From Sodiomyces alkalinus F11 (Eukaryota; Ascomycota; Sordariomycetes; Glomerellales; Plectosphaerellaceae): a stretch of 64,000 nucleotides of DNA. This document shows, in pieces, positions 23,058-33,790 of the stretch. The notes under the pieces were generated by a model. It was given only the letters and a program-made list of their open reading frames with translations, had not been told where the DNA came from and ran no database searches. Numbering within the stretch: the first letter of the stretch is position 1; each line of letters starts with the position of its first letter. The position numbers and the translations under genes are program-made. The stretch covers positions 868,001 to 932,000 of the forward strand of contig NW_021167081.1 of assembly GCF_003711515.1 (NCBI RefSeq), in the 5' to 3' direction.

Positions 23058-25772
23058 CTAATCATCCTCGATATCATCATCGCTTATTACCAGGCTCTGC
23101 ATGCCCAGTCTAGAGGTGGAGCCGTCGCTTCTCGCCCGGATGGCCACCGCCTTCTTCCGCGGAGACGATTCCTCCGATGGCCTGTCCGTTGCCCAGGCTT
23201 CCGCGGTCAATACTCCGCCTTCCTCCTCCGTGATAGCCGCCTCATCCCCAGACTCGTCTTCGGGACCAATACCGCGGAAGGACACCACCTTTTCGATATC
23301 TCGCAGTCTCAAGGCATGCAACGACGCGCCCTTGCGTCCACGGGCGATCTGCGCCATGTACGGCAGCCGCTCGAGCAACATCTCCCTGCGCGCCGCGCTC
23401 CCCAATGACAGGAGCGGCACCGCACCGCCCGCCTCGGGATTCTGCTGTCCCCCAGCGGCAGCAGCAGCTAACGACGACGACGACGATGATGATGATGATC
23501 CCTTAGATTGCTGCGCCGCTACCCAACTGCCGCTACTGCTGCCCGTGCCCATCTCCTTCGGTCGCCGAAAGGCCGCGGCACCCTGTGTGACGTCTTTCCG
23601 AGCGGCGCTCTCCTCTCCTTTCAAGAGCTTCGTCGACCAGAGGTCCACCAGGCCTTCCATCTCCTCTTTGCTCCGCCAGAGCTTGATGCTCGTCGGGTAG
23701 AACATCTTGAAGGCGTCACTCCCCTTGGTGCCCGTCGGCGCTTTCCGCTTGACCGGGGACGGCAATGAAAAGAGCAAGCCGCGAACCGCCACCTGAAACG
23801 TCATCTCGTCCTGTCTTAGCACGTGGCTGCTGGAATCCTTGCCTACAAATCCGGCCGGGTGGCCTCTTCCGCCGAAGAAAATGTCCCACGAGGGACAAAG
23901 CAGGTCGCTTTGCGACAGGTACTCGATGCACCCGTTGATGTAATCCAGAGATGATGAGGGGTCTCGAGGATCCTGGCTCTCGCACGAGAGCACGTAGTTT
24001 TCGTGCAGCGCAGAGACAAACGTGTGCGTGTCCGTCCCGGTTTCGTCGATCAACGTGTCAATCGACACCTGGGACCGGTTCGGACGAACGTACTGTGACA
24101 TGTAGCTCGGCAGCACCTCAACCGTATCGTCGGGCGGCGGTCGTTCGTCTCTCTTGTTGTAAACGACCTTGCCAACCGCATGGAAAACGCCCAGGCTGGC
24201 CTCGCGTTGCGAAACGAGCTCGAGACTGTCCGCCTCGCCTTTGGTCAACGCGATTCCATCTCTGGCGCCCTTCTTGGGCTTGGTGAAGGCAACCTTTGCG
24301 CCCCAATCGGCTTCGTGGTCCCCCTTCAGACAGAGAAACTCGAGCGAAGATATAGCGCTTCGTATGTCTCCGATTTTCCCCAGTCGCTTCAGCACGAGCG
24401 GCCCCGGTGTGCGCCGCCGACCAGACTTCCGTGCCTCCTTTATAACGACAAGCTCGAGAGCCTTGGCAAGAATCGAGGGCGCGATGGGGTTGAACTCGAT
24501 GATACCTGTCCCCGGATGGCGGAGGATTTCAGGTCCCAGCAGGCGGTGAGCCGTGAAACTGTCTGCCGAGGCGGATGTCGTCGTCAGTAGCGTTTCCGAG
24601 ATGATCATAACCACGGGTGTGATGGGCTTGTCGAGTGGTTGCCGCCCAAACGTGGCAAGGGCTGGGGTGTTGGTAGCCAGGTAATCTAGTATCGTATTTC
24701 TGAATGATGTCAGGGCGCTTGAAGATCGCGCAAAGGTATTGGGGAACTCTTCAATCAGAATAACCCGTCGCGAAGGCTGGTCGGGTTGCCTTCCACTGGT
24801 ACCAAGTGACGCATCGGGCCTCTCGAGGTCCGTATCAAGCTGACCAAAGTGGCCGCCTCTTCCCAAAAATTCCTGAAACTGCGCCGAAGCAGACTGGAAG
24901 CCAGTGTTGCCCACCAGGGCCACTGTCGGGTTTCTCCACTCCAGAAGCTCGAATCCTAGGTCCCTCGCCAGCAACCGCATGGCGGTCGTCTTGCCCGAGC
25001 CGGCCGCGCCTTTGAGAAGCAACAGCCGTTGGCGCATGCGTCCGCCCATGACATCCTCCAACCACCTCCTGACGTCTGCCACCTTCTTCTTATGTACGGC
25101 CAGCTCTTCCAGGTTAATCGGTGCGAAACGCTCGGCCCAGGGTCGCAAGTCGTCGTCGACGGTCGTCGTCGGCTGATGAGGTCGCGGGGGCTTGAGAAAC
25201 TTTTGGCTCGAGTTAAGTGCTATTGCGGGACCGTGACCGGTGTGGGGAACCCCATCCCCAAGCCGCCTCCGCGCATTTTTGCCCACTAAGCTGCTGCTGC
25301 TTGCTTTCTTATCCGCGATGTCGTCATCGTCAGAGATAGGGTCGCTGATGATATCGTCGACGGGGGTGGTCTTGGATGGAGGCTTGGGCTGTGTTGGTGC
25401 CTTCTGGGTTTGGTTTGCAAAGAGTGTCAACAAGTCGGCAGACTTGCCCTTCTCTTCAGTCTTGACGCGTTTCTTGCTCCTCGACTTGGGTTTCTCGGGG
25501 CTGGTACTCGGACTTCTGGGAACTTGGTTCGGGAGAGTCCGAGAGGAAGAGGCCCGGATCGTGGATTGAGACGCGCGTGTCAGGCGAGTCGGTTCCTTGG
25601 AAGGGCTCGGAGAAGCCGCAGGTGCTCTGCTATGAAGACTTGTTGACGTTATCTTTGAACTAGGGGAGGATAAGAGAAAATTGGTCAGAGTATTTGCGGG
25701 GGGGTTCTCGTCGTCACCATCCGAATCGTGGACGACGTTTCGCTTCCTGCGTTTCGCAGGCGGCGGCGCCAT
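23058..25772 (-). CDS. RAD17: Checkpoint clamp loader subunit Rad17/Rad24
   Basis: Large subunit of the alternative RFC complex that loads the 9-1-1 clamp at damaged DNA in the nucleus. An intronless frame of 904 residues. A basic, Ser/Pro-rich N terminus (PPPAKRRKRN, a likely nuclear localisation signal) precedes the conserved PWAERFAPINLEELAVHKKKV block. The Walker A motif GAAGSGKTT lies at 255-263, followed by a Walker-B-like RRVILIEEFPNTF; ILIEEFPN corresponds to the diverged Rad17 ILVEDLPN. FNPIAPSILAKAL and GDIRSAISSLEFL match the RFC-like lid/collar region. The C-terminal part has a Ser run coded by GAC/GAT-like repeats (about 23476-23502 on the plus strand) and an acidic tail (ISDDDIEDD). 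Lack of introns contrasts with the intron-rich neighbours. The start ATG is in good context and family length fits. Confidence 0.93.
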   Translation of the reverse strand: MAPPPAKRRKRNVVHDSDGDDENPPANTLTNFLLSSPSSKITSTSLHSRAPAASPSPSKEPTRLTRASQSTIRASSSRTLPNQVPRSPSTSPEKPKSRSKKRVKTEEKGKSADLLTLFANQTQKAPTQPKPPSKTTPVDDIISDPISDDDDIADKKASSSSLVGKNARRRLGDGVPHTGHGPAIALNSSQKFLKPPRPHQPTTTVDDDLRPWAERFAPINLEELAVHKKKVADVRRWLEDVMGGRMRQRLLLLKGAAGSGKTTAMRLLARDLGFELLEWRNPTVALVGNTGFQSASAQFQEFLGRGGHFGQLDTDLERPDASLGTSGRQPDQPSRRVILIEEFPNTFARSSSALTSFRNTILDYLATNTPALATFGRQPLDKPITPVVMIISETLLTTTSASADSFTAHRLLGPEILRHPGTGIIEFNPIAPSILAKALELVVIKEARKSGRRRTPGPLVLKRLGKIGDIRSAISSLEFLCLKGDHEADWGAKVAFTKPKKGARDGIALTKGEADSLELVSQREASLGVFHAVGKVVYNKRDERPPPDDTVEVLPSYMSQYVRPNRSQVSIDTLIDETGTDTHTFVSALHENYVLSCESQDPRDPSSSLDYINGCIEYLSQSDLLCPSWDIFFGGRGHPAGFVGKDSSSHVLRQDEMTFQVAVRGLLFSLPSPVKRKAPTGTKGSDAFKMFYPTSIKLWRSKEEMEGLVDLWSTKLLKGEESAARKDVTQGAAAFRRPKEMGTGSSSGSWVAAQQSKGSSSSSSSSSLAAAAAGGQQNPEAGGAVPLLSLGSAARREMLLERLPYMAQIARGRKGASLHALRLRDIEKVVSFRGIGPEDESGDEAAITEEEGGVLTAEAWATDRPSEESSPRKKAVAIRARSDGSTSRLGMQSLVISDDDIEDD

Positions 25773-26461
25773 TGGTAATTTACAATGGCAGGTTCGACGT
25801 CATGTGGCTGAGTAGACTCCTATCAAATGCATAGATGAGGATTACAGGTGCTTTCTGAGACCACGATACTGGTAATGTTGAGGGTTTGGTTTGTTGACTG
25901 GCGATGGTTTGAGCTCCTGCATCCATCCAAATAATCAGTCTGTTAATTATTATTATTTCGAAGTATCTCCGTACTTCGTAATTGGTACTGTATGGCCGTG
26001 CATCAAGGCGTGAGGGCGTCCTCCCCACACCCACTGTGGCTGACTTATATTAGTGGACGGGAACCCACAGTCCCTGCACCGTGGTGATCTGTCCCGGTAC
26101 ATAGGAACCTACGTACGTGCCGGCACGTAGAGGTATCCGTACAGTGTGAAGGTCCACGTATGAATGCGCCTGCCCTGGGTCACGTCTGTATCAACTGCAA
26201 GACACGGCCATTTCATAATAAGGTACCCTGGGATTCGCACTTCGAGTTCGAACACATGCGAGTGAAACTTGGGTACCTTGGGTACCTTGATTTTACCGCA
26301 AGGTCCCTTAGGTAGGGCAAGCAGGTCCCTCAACCTACCTATCTCAATTACGGTATCCAAAACGATTCTTTCATTTTACCACTTCCAAGAGTTAAGTCCC
26401 CGTGATCATACACATCCAGGTTACCTAGCGGTTAACATGACATAGCCAAGCCCTTTCTGCT
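25773..26461. other. Intergenic region upstream of RAD17
   Basis: About 690 bp between RAD17 and the questin-oxidase-like gene, both on the minus strand. It contains TACTTCGTA (25979-25987) and a cluster of GGTACCTTG/CTTAGGTAGG repeats (26265-26340). No gene is seen. Confidence 0.6.
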
Positions 26462-27854
26462 TCAGAAAACCCACCCGCGGAAGTTGTCGACAAACGTCAG
26501 CGCAGCCGCCAGATACCTCTCATGGACATCGCCCCATGTCCTGGCTGCGTCCCTCATAGCCCGAATCGCTGCGCCTTGTGAGCTTCCGACTCGCTAACGA
26601 GGGAAAGGAGTCGAGATTGAGCAGTGACGTACCTTTGACGTAGTGAGAATCTGTAGCATACGGGGAATTGAGAGCTTCATATTCCACATGAGCCCAGTGT
26701 CGACCTTTGAGGTCCGACTCGACATTATCCGGGTCGATCTTGGGCCGGAGTAGAGAGATGTAAACGGCCAGAGCCAGAAGCCACCATCCCCGCACTAAGT
26801 TGACGTGGAACTTGGCAGGGATTACGGGGAGAAGAACCCGTACGGCGTGGCTAGTGGTGAGGATGTGAACTATGAAGAAGTTATACGCATGGGTGCCTGG
26901 GGTAACTGTGGCGACCAGCAGGGATACCGCAGCCTCTTGGGATTTCTCGAACTGCTTCACCGGGTCGGAGAAGTCCCACGCGTTCCAATAATCCAGGATC
27001 AGGTCCTCGTGCTCTTCAAAAAGCTTGTCGATGTTTTCGAATTCCGGCTTCTCAAACAAGCCATCGAACCGCTTGTCGCTGGCCACTTTGTTCAGCAGCT
27101 CGAGCGGCGAATCACAGAAGAACGAGGGCGGCCTCGTGTAGCTCTTGTCGTCGAGGTACTTGTGGAGGAAGTTGTACTGCACCGCGGCAAGGCCCAGGGC
27201 GTCCATGGCAATTTCCTTGCAGTCCATCTCGTAAGCGTACCCCAGATGGATGAGAGGATGCCCGACTTTCCAAGCTTTGTTAGTCCACTGATGAGTGACG
27301 AGATTTCATGCTCTGCAACCCAGACTTCATCACGGGGAGATGGAAGCGGGACACGTACGACCTCCGATGAGCCCGTGAACCAAAGGCTGCTCGCCCTGGA
27401 ACAGGTAGTGGTCCACAACCTGCTTCCAGTCGTATGAGAATTTCAAGGCCAGCGCGTCCTCGAAGAAGTCGACATAGGCTCTTTGATAACGTTTGTCGCC
27501 CAGGAAGTCCCGCCAGTCATCTTCAATAACCTCGGATGGCGACGCACGCCATGGCTCAAGCTGCTTGGATTCTTCATCGTAGATGGTGTGCAGCTGCGGC
27601 TCTGTGGCACCAAGGAGGTAGGCCGAGCACAGGATGTGGGGGAGGTGATTATCGAACTGTAGATGGTGATAGACAATGGCATGATTGACATGGTTTGCCT
27701 TGAGAAGATGCTTGACGCACCTCGCCCGCTTGTCTGGGTCCGTCTCAATGTGATGAACTGGGACAGGCGGGATGTCGACAGCGCGGAACTCATTCTTCTC
27801 GTCTCTCGCGACCCACCTGTTCACGACAGGCATCCAAGAGAGAAGAGATGCCAT
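26462..27854 (-). CDS. Questin oxidase-like protein (DUF4243 family)
   Basis: Belongs to the questin-oxidase/AflY family, whose known members catalyse Baeyer-Villiger-type ring opening in aromatic polyketide pathways; this member's substrate is unknown. Three exons, 27854-27359, 27265-26633 and 26574-26462, give 413 residues. The middle junction restores HGLIGGLGHPLIHLGYAYE, the family's diagnostic His-rich block, via a GTACGT donor and an AAAG acceptor downstream of ACTAAC. Other visible blocks are HVNHAIVYHHLQFDNHLPHIL (N-terminal His-rich motif), FIVHILTTSHAVRVLLPVIP and LVRGWWLLALAVYI. The C terminus is AALTFVDNFRGWVF. The frame continues 11 codons upstream from a GTG, but 27854 is the first in-frame ATG. 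No polyketide synthase or other biosynthetic gene is nearby, so a role in a local secondary-metabolite cluster is not supported. Confidence 0.9.
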
Positions 27855-29452
27855 GATGAATCCCCGATATGTTGATAACAGCGTCACACAGAAATTAGTC
27901 GCGTTTTCAGAAACTCCTGTGTGAATAGGATGCGGTCTGGTGTTCGGTGATTATGATGTTGGATGAATGAAGCACTCAAACCCAATGTTGACGGAAAGCT
28001 CCAAGTTGAGAAGTTGCGTGAGAGTTTCCTGACGTCGTCGAACCACGCACGGAGCACATGGTGAACAGGGTGCTCTAAGGCCCACCTCCCTACCTAGCCA
28101 CAGTTCAACAGCTCGTGGTCGTGTAGTGGTCCGTGCATAACGTCCCAATGGAATGGCACCCCAGGCCAGATGTACGTACTTCGTACCTACCTTACTATAG
28201 ATACCTACCTTATTCTTCCATGATGGCTCGACGTCGCCCATGTCCTACCTCGACTTCATTATGCGCTCTCTGCGGATGATTCCAGTCATATATATAGCCA
28301 TATATATAGAGTCCAGACTCCTACGTGACCCCATCTTTAGTAATGCCATCTGTAATCCTAGCCATCCAATCCAACTCCCGTCTATTCAGCGACAGCACTA
28401 TCGCCGCTCAGACGGAATATGCTGTCCAGGAGAGGACCGTCGAGCTTCGAACCGTGAGTCTACACGTCTTAAGCTCGCGACTTTCCAGTCACTCCTCTCG
28501 CAAGGGTCATGGATCCAGCGGGAACGGTTCCATCTTTTGATGATTCTTGGCCAACAACTTCAATGAAGAGTCGACTAGTCGATCCTTCTACCGAGCAGGA
28601 GCGCAAGGCCGCAACTCGCATTTCCCGTTTCATGACACGACGCAATAGTTGGAATCGACCTACGAGTTGTTTCTTCTCATCCTAACCCTCCTGGATGACT
28701 GGAGAAGACAATGCCCAGTGCGGCATATTCTACTCCTTGGACAAACGGGCTCTGTTGCAGCCGTATGGCGCATGGGATGCCCAGGACATCCCACGATATG
28801 CTCTCCGCGGCAGGTTTCGGACCATGGTTGTTGTGTGGGTACTGCGTCCAATACGTTTGCTCTGGACTAAACCGAGGAGGGCCTTAGATTGTCCCTTTTC
28901 GGATAGGCTGCTCCGGGAATCATGGGTGATCCCTTCTATCAACCCCCATGAAGGCGTATATTGTTCCCACAAGCTATAACGGCGTGTTCATAATGGACCC
29001 GATCTCCTGCAGCAATATATGTACTACACAAAGAGATGGTGCTTTGAACTTCCCATGCACCTCGACACTTCTCGGTCAGATCCCCGGCGCTGATTGGTTC
29101 GGTTCAGGGGCCGAAGTGGATCATCGACCAATCAGCAATGCGCTACTCACCGAAAATGGTCCCCTGGAGTGTAAGTGCTCCTGGGTCAAGCTAGGTACGG
29201 GGGATGAGCCTCATGAACGGGGTCAAGGTTGAGCGTATTGTAGCTTGGAACTAATAGATTTGATCATATCCCTCGCTGACCCTGTCCTCCTGACAAGTTC
29301 CTTGCTCCTTCCATCGTCTTTTCTCGGTGAATAGCTGTTTTACGAGACGTCCAAGCACAGGAACGAAGAGTTCCACTGAACATAGAGAGACCCTCTTGCC
29401 TGTCTAGGATACCTATTCAACTTACACACACGGAATAGCAAAGCAGCATAGC
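27855..29452. other. Divergent intergenic region
   Basis: 1.6 kb between the questin-oxidase-like gene (minus) and the Zn2Cys6 gene (plus). Contains TACTTCGTA at 28177-28185 and ACCTACC repeats near 28185-28210. Short open frames around 28240-29230 match no known family and I regard them as chance frames. Confidence 0.5.
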
Positions 29453-31483
29453 ATGGCTCTAGTTCTCCCTGACATCAACGGCTTCCTGCAGCAGGTGCCC
29501 AGGACCCAGAGGACTGTAACCGAAGACGACCCTGTGGCACGTTACTTCGACCTCGATGCATATTATGGAGACGGGTCTGACGATAACGAGAGTCGATCGG
29601 GATCCTCCTCTGTCCACACCCCTGGTCTCGTGTATGATACGGCAACATCCCCGTCCGCAGACTCGGACTCGTCCGCTGTCGACGAACAGGAACCTGCCGA
29701 ACAGTCCCACCCCCTCGACAATACCAGGAAGGCACTCGAGGAGGTCCGGAAGCAGGATGGACACATCATCTGGCCCCAGCCGGATCCCAACCAGCATCTT
29801 CCCCGGAACACCGTGCTCAACCTCCCCACCAACAAGAAGAAAGGACGCCGCTCCAGCAGCCCCGCGTCCCGGCAGGTCAAGAACCCTGCCGAGACGGCCC
29901 AGATTAGAAGGCTGGGCGCCTGCATCAAGTGTCGTATTGAGAAACTTAAATGCTCCGACGGGGGTGTCTGCCCTTCCTGCCAGTCCAAGTTTGGCTCCCC
30001 TCTGTGCCAGCATACATGCCTCCGGAAGACATTGGCAGAGACGGCCCGCCACGCCACACAAATTCGCTGTATGGATGGCCTCACCCCCCCTTGCAACGAC
30101 ACCCCATACCCCTCCCCTGTCCGCGTCCTTTTGCTCCACGAAGGTTGGAACCACGTGTATGTTGGCTAACGGACGTCCCAAACGGCAGACACGGGTCTGA
30201 GGTACAAAGAGGAGCAGGAACTCCTCAAGACCAAGCGAGCCTTTGGCGACGGTGCGACAGAAGTCGTGCTCAGTTTCTTCGACACAAGAGAGTGTCCCGT
30301 GCTCCCCACTGTCTTCCGGCAGTGCCACACCCATGGAGGCAACTCGGACATCATTGCATTCCACAGAGATTGGGTACCAAGCTACCCCAGCCTCATCAAA
30401 TGGGCCGAGCGCCAGATCCTCTTTGAGCGTGACGTTGGGTACACCGCGGGGTTCGAAGGAACCATTGAGCTCTTCGTCATGGGATACGCCAAGGCTTCGG
30501 CCACCTCCACCCTACCGCAGGTATGTATGGCGCGCATCCTTGTCGTGTGTTGTCTTCTTCGTCCCCCACCCCCAATTTGAGTTCTGGCTAACTGGGCGTC
30601 ATCCAAAGGCTCGCCTCATGGTCAAGATCCATGAGATAAGGTGCATGTACCGGATCTGGAGGGCGGACACTCTGTTCTGGCACCACCGCCAGAGTCCCCA
30701 CTGCCTCCCCCTGCCACCGCTCATCCAAGCAGAGCTGCGCCAGATTGTGCGTCAAGCGCTGGAGTCATCCGAACGGGACATTCTCAGCGAGCTCGACAAG
30801 TTCCTCAAGCCCTCTGGTATCTCTGCCGACGACCGGGCTCCTCTCTGGGCCGGACTGTGGCAGTTGATTTTCGTCTTCAAAGACATGGCCAGAATGTTCA
30901 ATGATGTCGATAAGCAGAGGAACTTTCAAGGGAGAGCCATCAACGGTGGGTCTCAGCCTTCGATGCGGCCCCCCACCGCTGCACTTCGTAAAGGAATGTG
31001 GAACTGACTCGGACTCGCTGCAGTCCACCCAGATTTCAAGACATATAAGGCCGCGACCGAGGAGTTGTTGATCGCACTCTTGGCATTTTATGGCAGTCAT
31101 TACCGGCAGGCGAGCAACTTGCGTGTGGAGCTTCGATGTCTTGACCCGGATCATATACCGAATCCCGCGACCCGCCGCGAACTCGCTGAGCTCTTCAAAC
31201 AAGCTTATCTCGACCGTGCTCCCTTCCGTACGTGCGACACACTTGTCTTGGTGTTTGAGAGACGCATGCACTTGAATCCGGGCTAACGTTCCGTATAGAT
31301 GAATCAGTCCAGAACTCGAGTCACGAGCTGGAGCAGTTGGTGAAGGCGTTGGTTGTTGATCACGAAGTAAAGCGGCTCAGCAACAGACGGAGTAGGGGTC
31401 GCCCTCAGACACAGGTCATGGTCGTGGATTCCAGCCCTATGTCCATCGACATCGGCCTTGACGAGGACGTCGATATGAACTGA
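29453..31483 (+). CDS. Zn2Cys6 zinc-cluster protein, putative transcription regulator
   Basis: Putative fungal-specific nuclear regulator; target genes unknown. Five exons fit phase: 29453-30068, 30189-30520, 30609-30945, 31024-31227 and 31299-31483, giving 557 residues. The binuclear cluster is complete: Cys157, 160, 167, 173, 176 and 185 (C-x2-C-x6-C-x5-C-x2-C-x8-C) in GACIKCRIEKLKC. It sits in the middle of the N-terminal half rather than at the extreme N terminus, after an acidic/Ser-rich region and a basic NKKKGRR patch. The rest is helical-looking (RLMVKIHEIRCMYRIWRADT, LRQIVRQALESSERDILSEL) without a recognisable fungal_trans signature. A basic KRLSNRRSRGR patch precedes an acidic C-terminal end. 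The first intron (donor GTATGG at 30069) is the weakest call; the others have strong signals. Divergent from the questin-oxidase-like gene, which it could regulate (speculative). Confidence 0.82.
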
Positions 31484-31974
31484 TGACCAGAGAACACCGT
31501 GCGAAAGGGCCAAACCACGTTTTCAGTCGACTTCTTTGCGCTTTCTTTTTCTGATACGGACTCATGATGACGGATAATGACGAGAGCTTTGAATCGGTGG
31601 AGTTCGGGGGCTTGGATTTCTCGACGTTGGGGCGCATTGGGAGCTGGGGGATTTTTTATCCGTACGACGAGATGGACCAGCCTCTAATGGCTCATCTCTT
31701 CGATTCGGACCTTTACCCTTTTTTCGGAGGTCTTGTTTCTTTTTAATAATTTAACCAGTCGGCCAAGGAGACTCTCGGTATCCAAACCCTGGACTGCCTG
31801 TGGAGAGACTCTCACTGTCAGGTTTATTCTGTCCCGACCTTTCTTTGTCTCGTCCAATGCTGCCTCGAATCTGGGGACAAAATTTAGTTAGTAGTGTACT
31901 TTCTGGCTCTGGGTAGAAAACGGGTGGGGTGGTAGGGATTGGGAGGGTAGCTTGACATATGGGATATTGATAAC
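31484..31974. other. Convergent 3' region
   Basis: About 490 bp between the stops of the zinc-cluster gene and the RTG2-like gene. A 60-codon open frame at 31564-31746 looks like 3' untranslated sequence. No RNA gene was seen. Confidence 0.55.
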
Positions 31975-33790
31975 CTACTTCAAAATATGCGGTACTATAT
32001 CTTCTGACCTGGGCCAAGCCGGGAGAACGTCAACAATGATGCCCGAAACAGCACCTAGGTAATCGGCCCAGAAGCCGGCGTCGGAGTCCACTCCCTCAAG
32101 GAGTCCTCTGAGATTCCTGTATAGCTGGGCATCGATAGCGCCAAGATTTGCTCCCCAGCGAGCGCAGACAGTCAAGCCAAGCACAGCTCGAGCAAGGTGG
32201 GTAAGACCAGGTGCACTGGGATCTCTCGTGACAGCTTCGTGTAGCGCGTATGAGGCGTTGGCGCCATCATCCTCCCCCTGGTGAACCCAGATCTGGCGAG
32301 CAAAGAGTAGGCCTAGGCCGAGCGAGAAGATGGTAGGAGTTTTCGATAAATCAACGTCAACAGGAACGGCATTGAACAATGTCTGCAGAATGGCTTGCGC
32401 CACAGGCATATCAGAGGGGTTGATGCCAGCTAGGACCTCTAGGGGATTGCTCTCTCGTATGTGCTTGGGCAGTTTCATGTAAAGTGCACCATCCCGGTTG
32501 GAGCCGGCGCAGAAGGTCACGGTCCGGATCCAGGGGACGGTGTCAATCAAGGCCTCGACGACTTCGGCGATGGCAGGAAACTGCTGGCGCCTGCGACTAG
32601 ACATGCCGTAAATCTTGCCGTCGTGCTCCGCGTTGAATCGGCGCATTCTATCAACCTGCTTGAAGTATTCGCCGCTAACGGTATATGTCCCGACAGATGG
32701 GATGGGGTAGGGTTGGATGGGGTCGTTGTGCATCAGCATGCATCCATAGCCCCTAAAGCCCCCGCCACAAAGGTACACATCGATGCCTTGACGATGCCCC
32801 TCAGCCTCTACCCGGCTCGCTTTCATGGTCTCGATTGAGTGGCTTAACGCCGGAAATTTGTCGCAAATCTTGGAAAAGGCAGCCCGCATACTGGTTCGCA
32901 GTTTGGTCGTTTCCATGGTGCGGACCTTGGCGGATGATCCCTCGAGCACTTTGATCAGTCGGGCCGCGCCGAAAGGCATGCTCTCGCCTGCGGTCGCGGC
33001 AGCTACTTCGTATGCGGGCAGCCGTGTATCGACCCATGTCATCTGGACGGAGCCACCACCAAGATCAAGGAAGAGTCCACCGCGAGAGATGTCAACCAAG
33101 GTAGAACGGGATCCCATGACGGCGCCGAACAGAGTCTCAACCTCAGGAGCGAGAACGTGGACACCGACGCCGGCAGCGGCTCGGATGGCGTCGAGCATGA
33201 CGGCGGCGTTGGACGCACGGCGCATAGCCTCGGTAGCGAGGACAGAGAAATGGGCGAGAGGGACATCATAGGAGTCGGCAATGCGGCGGAAGCGGGCGAC
33301 AGTCTGGGACACCTGGACTATCGTCTCAGGTGGGAATGACAGGGGCTGGTGACCAAGGCCGTCGCTAGTATCGCTATCGCTACTGCAGCTGGAACCGAGG
33401 GCATCGAAGAGTGAAATGGCGGCGCGTTCGCGGTAGATACAGCGCAGAAGGCGAGCCTGGGAAGGCGCCAGGTCCGAGATGGAGAAGCGAATACCATTAC
33501 TTCATGGTTATTTCCGAGATGTTAGCCCGCTTGCTCCTCGCTCTTTTAATTAGGGATGACAAATGTCGCAGAAGGCCAAATGCACCAGCGCTGCGCCCGG
33601 GCATCCAACTAGGCGAGGAGGGAAAACATAGAAACCATACACCAAAAAGCAGAGAGATGAAGTAATAAATGAAGCCGACCAACCTTCCCATGTCGACCAG
33701 AGCAAAGAGATGACTGGGACCTACGGGGTCCCATGGTGGCAGCCGTGCGTCGAGATTATCAATCGTGATGATGTCAGAACGATTGGCCAT
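31975..33790 (-). CDS. RTG2: Retrograde regulation protein 2-like Ppx/GppA-family protein
   Basis: Member of the exopolyphosphatase/guanosine-pentaphosphatase ATPase superfamily, closest by features to fungal Rtg2, which relays mitochondrial status to nuclear genes in yeast. Two exons, 33790-33684 and 33499-31975, are joined in a Ser codon and give 543 residues. The junction restores the superfamily phosphate-binding motif VDMGSNGIRFSISDL (about 33-47). The second hallmark is LFLDLGGGSVQMTWVD, followed by ESMPFGAARL and YLCGGGFRGYG. The intron (33500-33683) uses a less common GTTGGT donor, but no other junction restores the motif. Enzymatic activity versus a purely regulatory role cannot be decided from sequence. 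The C-terminal region (about residue 290 on) is the Rtg2-type extension. Confidence 0.9.

Noticed and set aside
29459..30364. 301-codon minus-strand frame over the zinc-cluster gene
   Set aside because: It is antisense to a frame with a complete Zn2Cys6 motif and well-signalled introns; composition is typical of a shadow.
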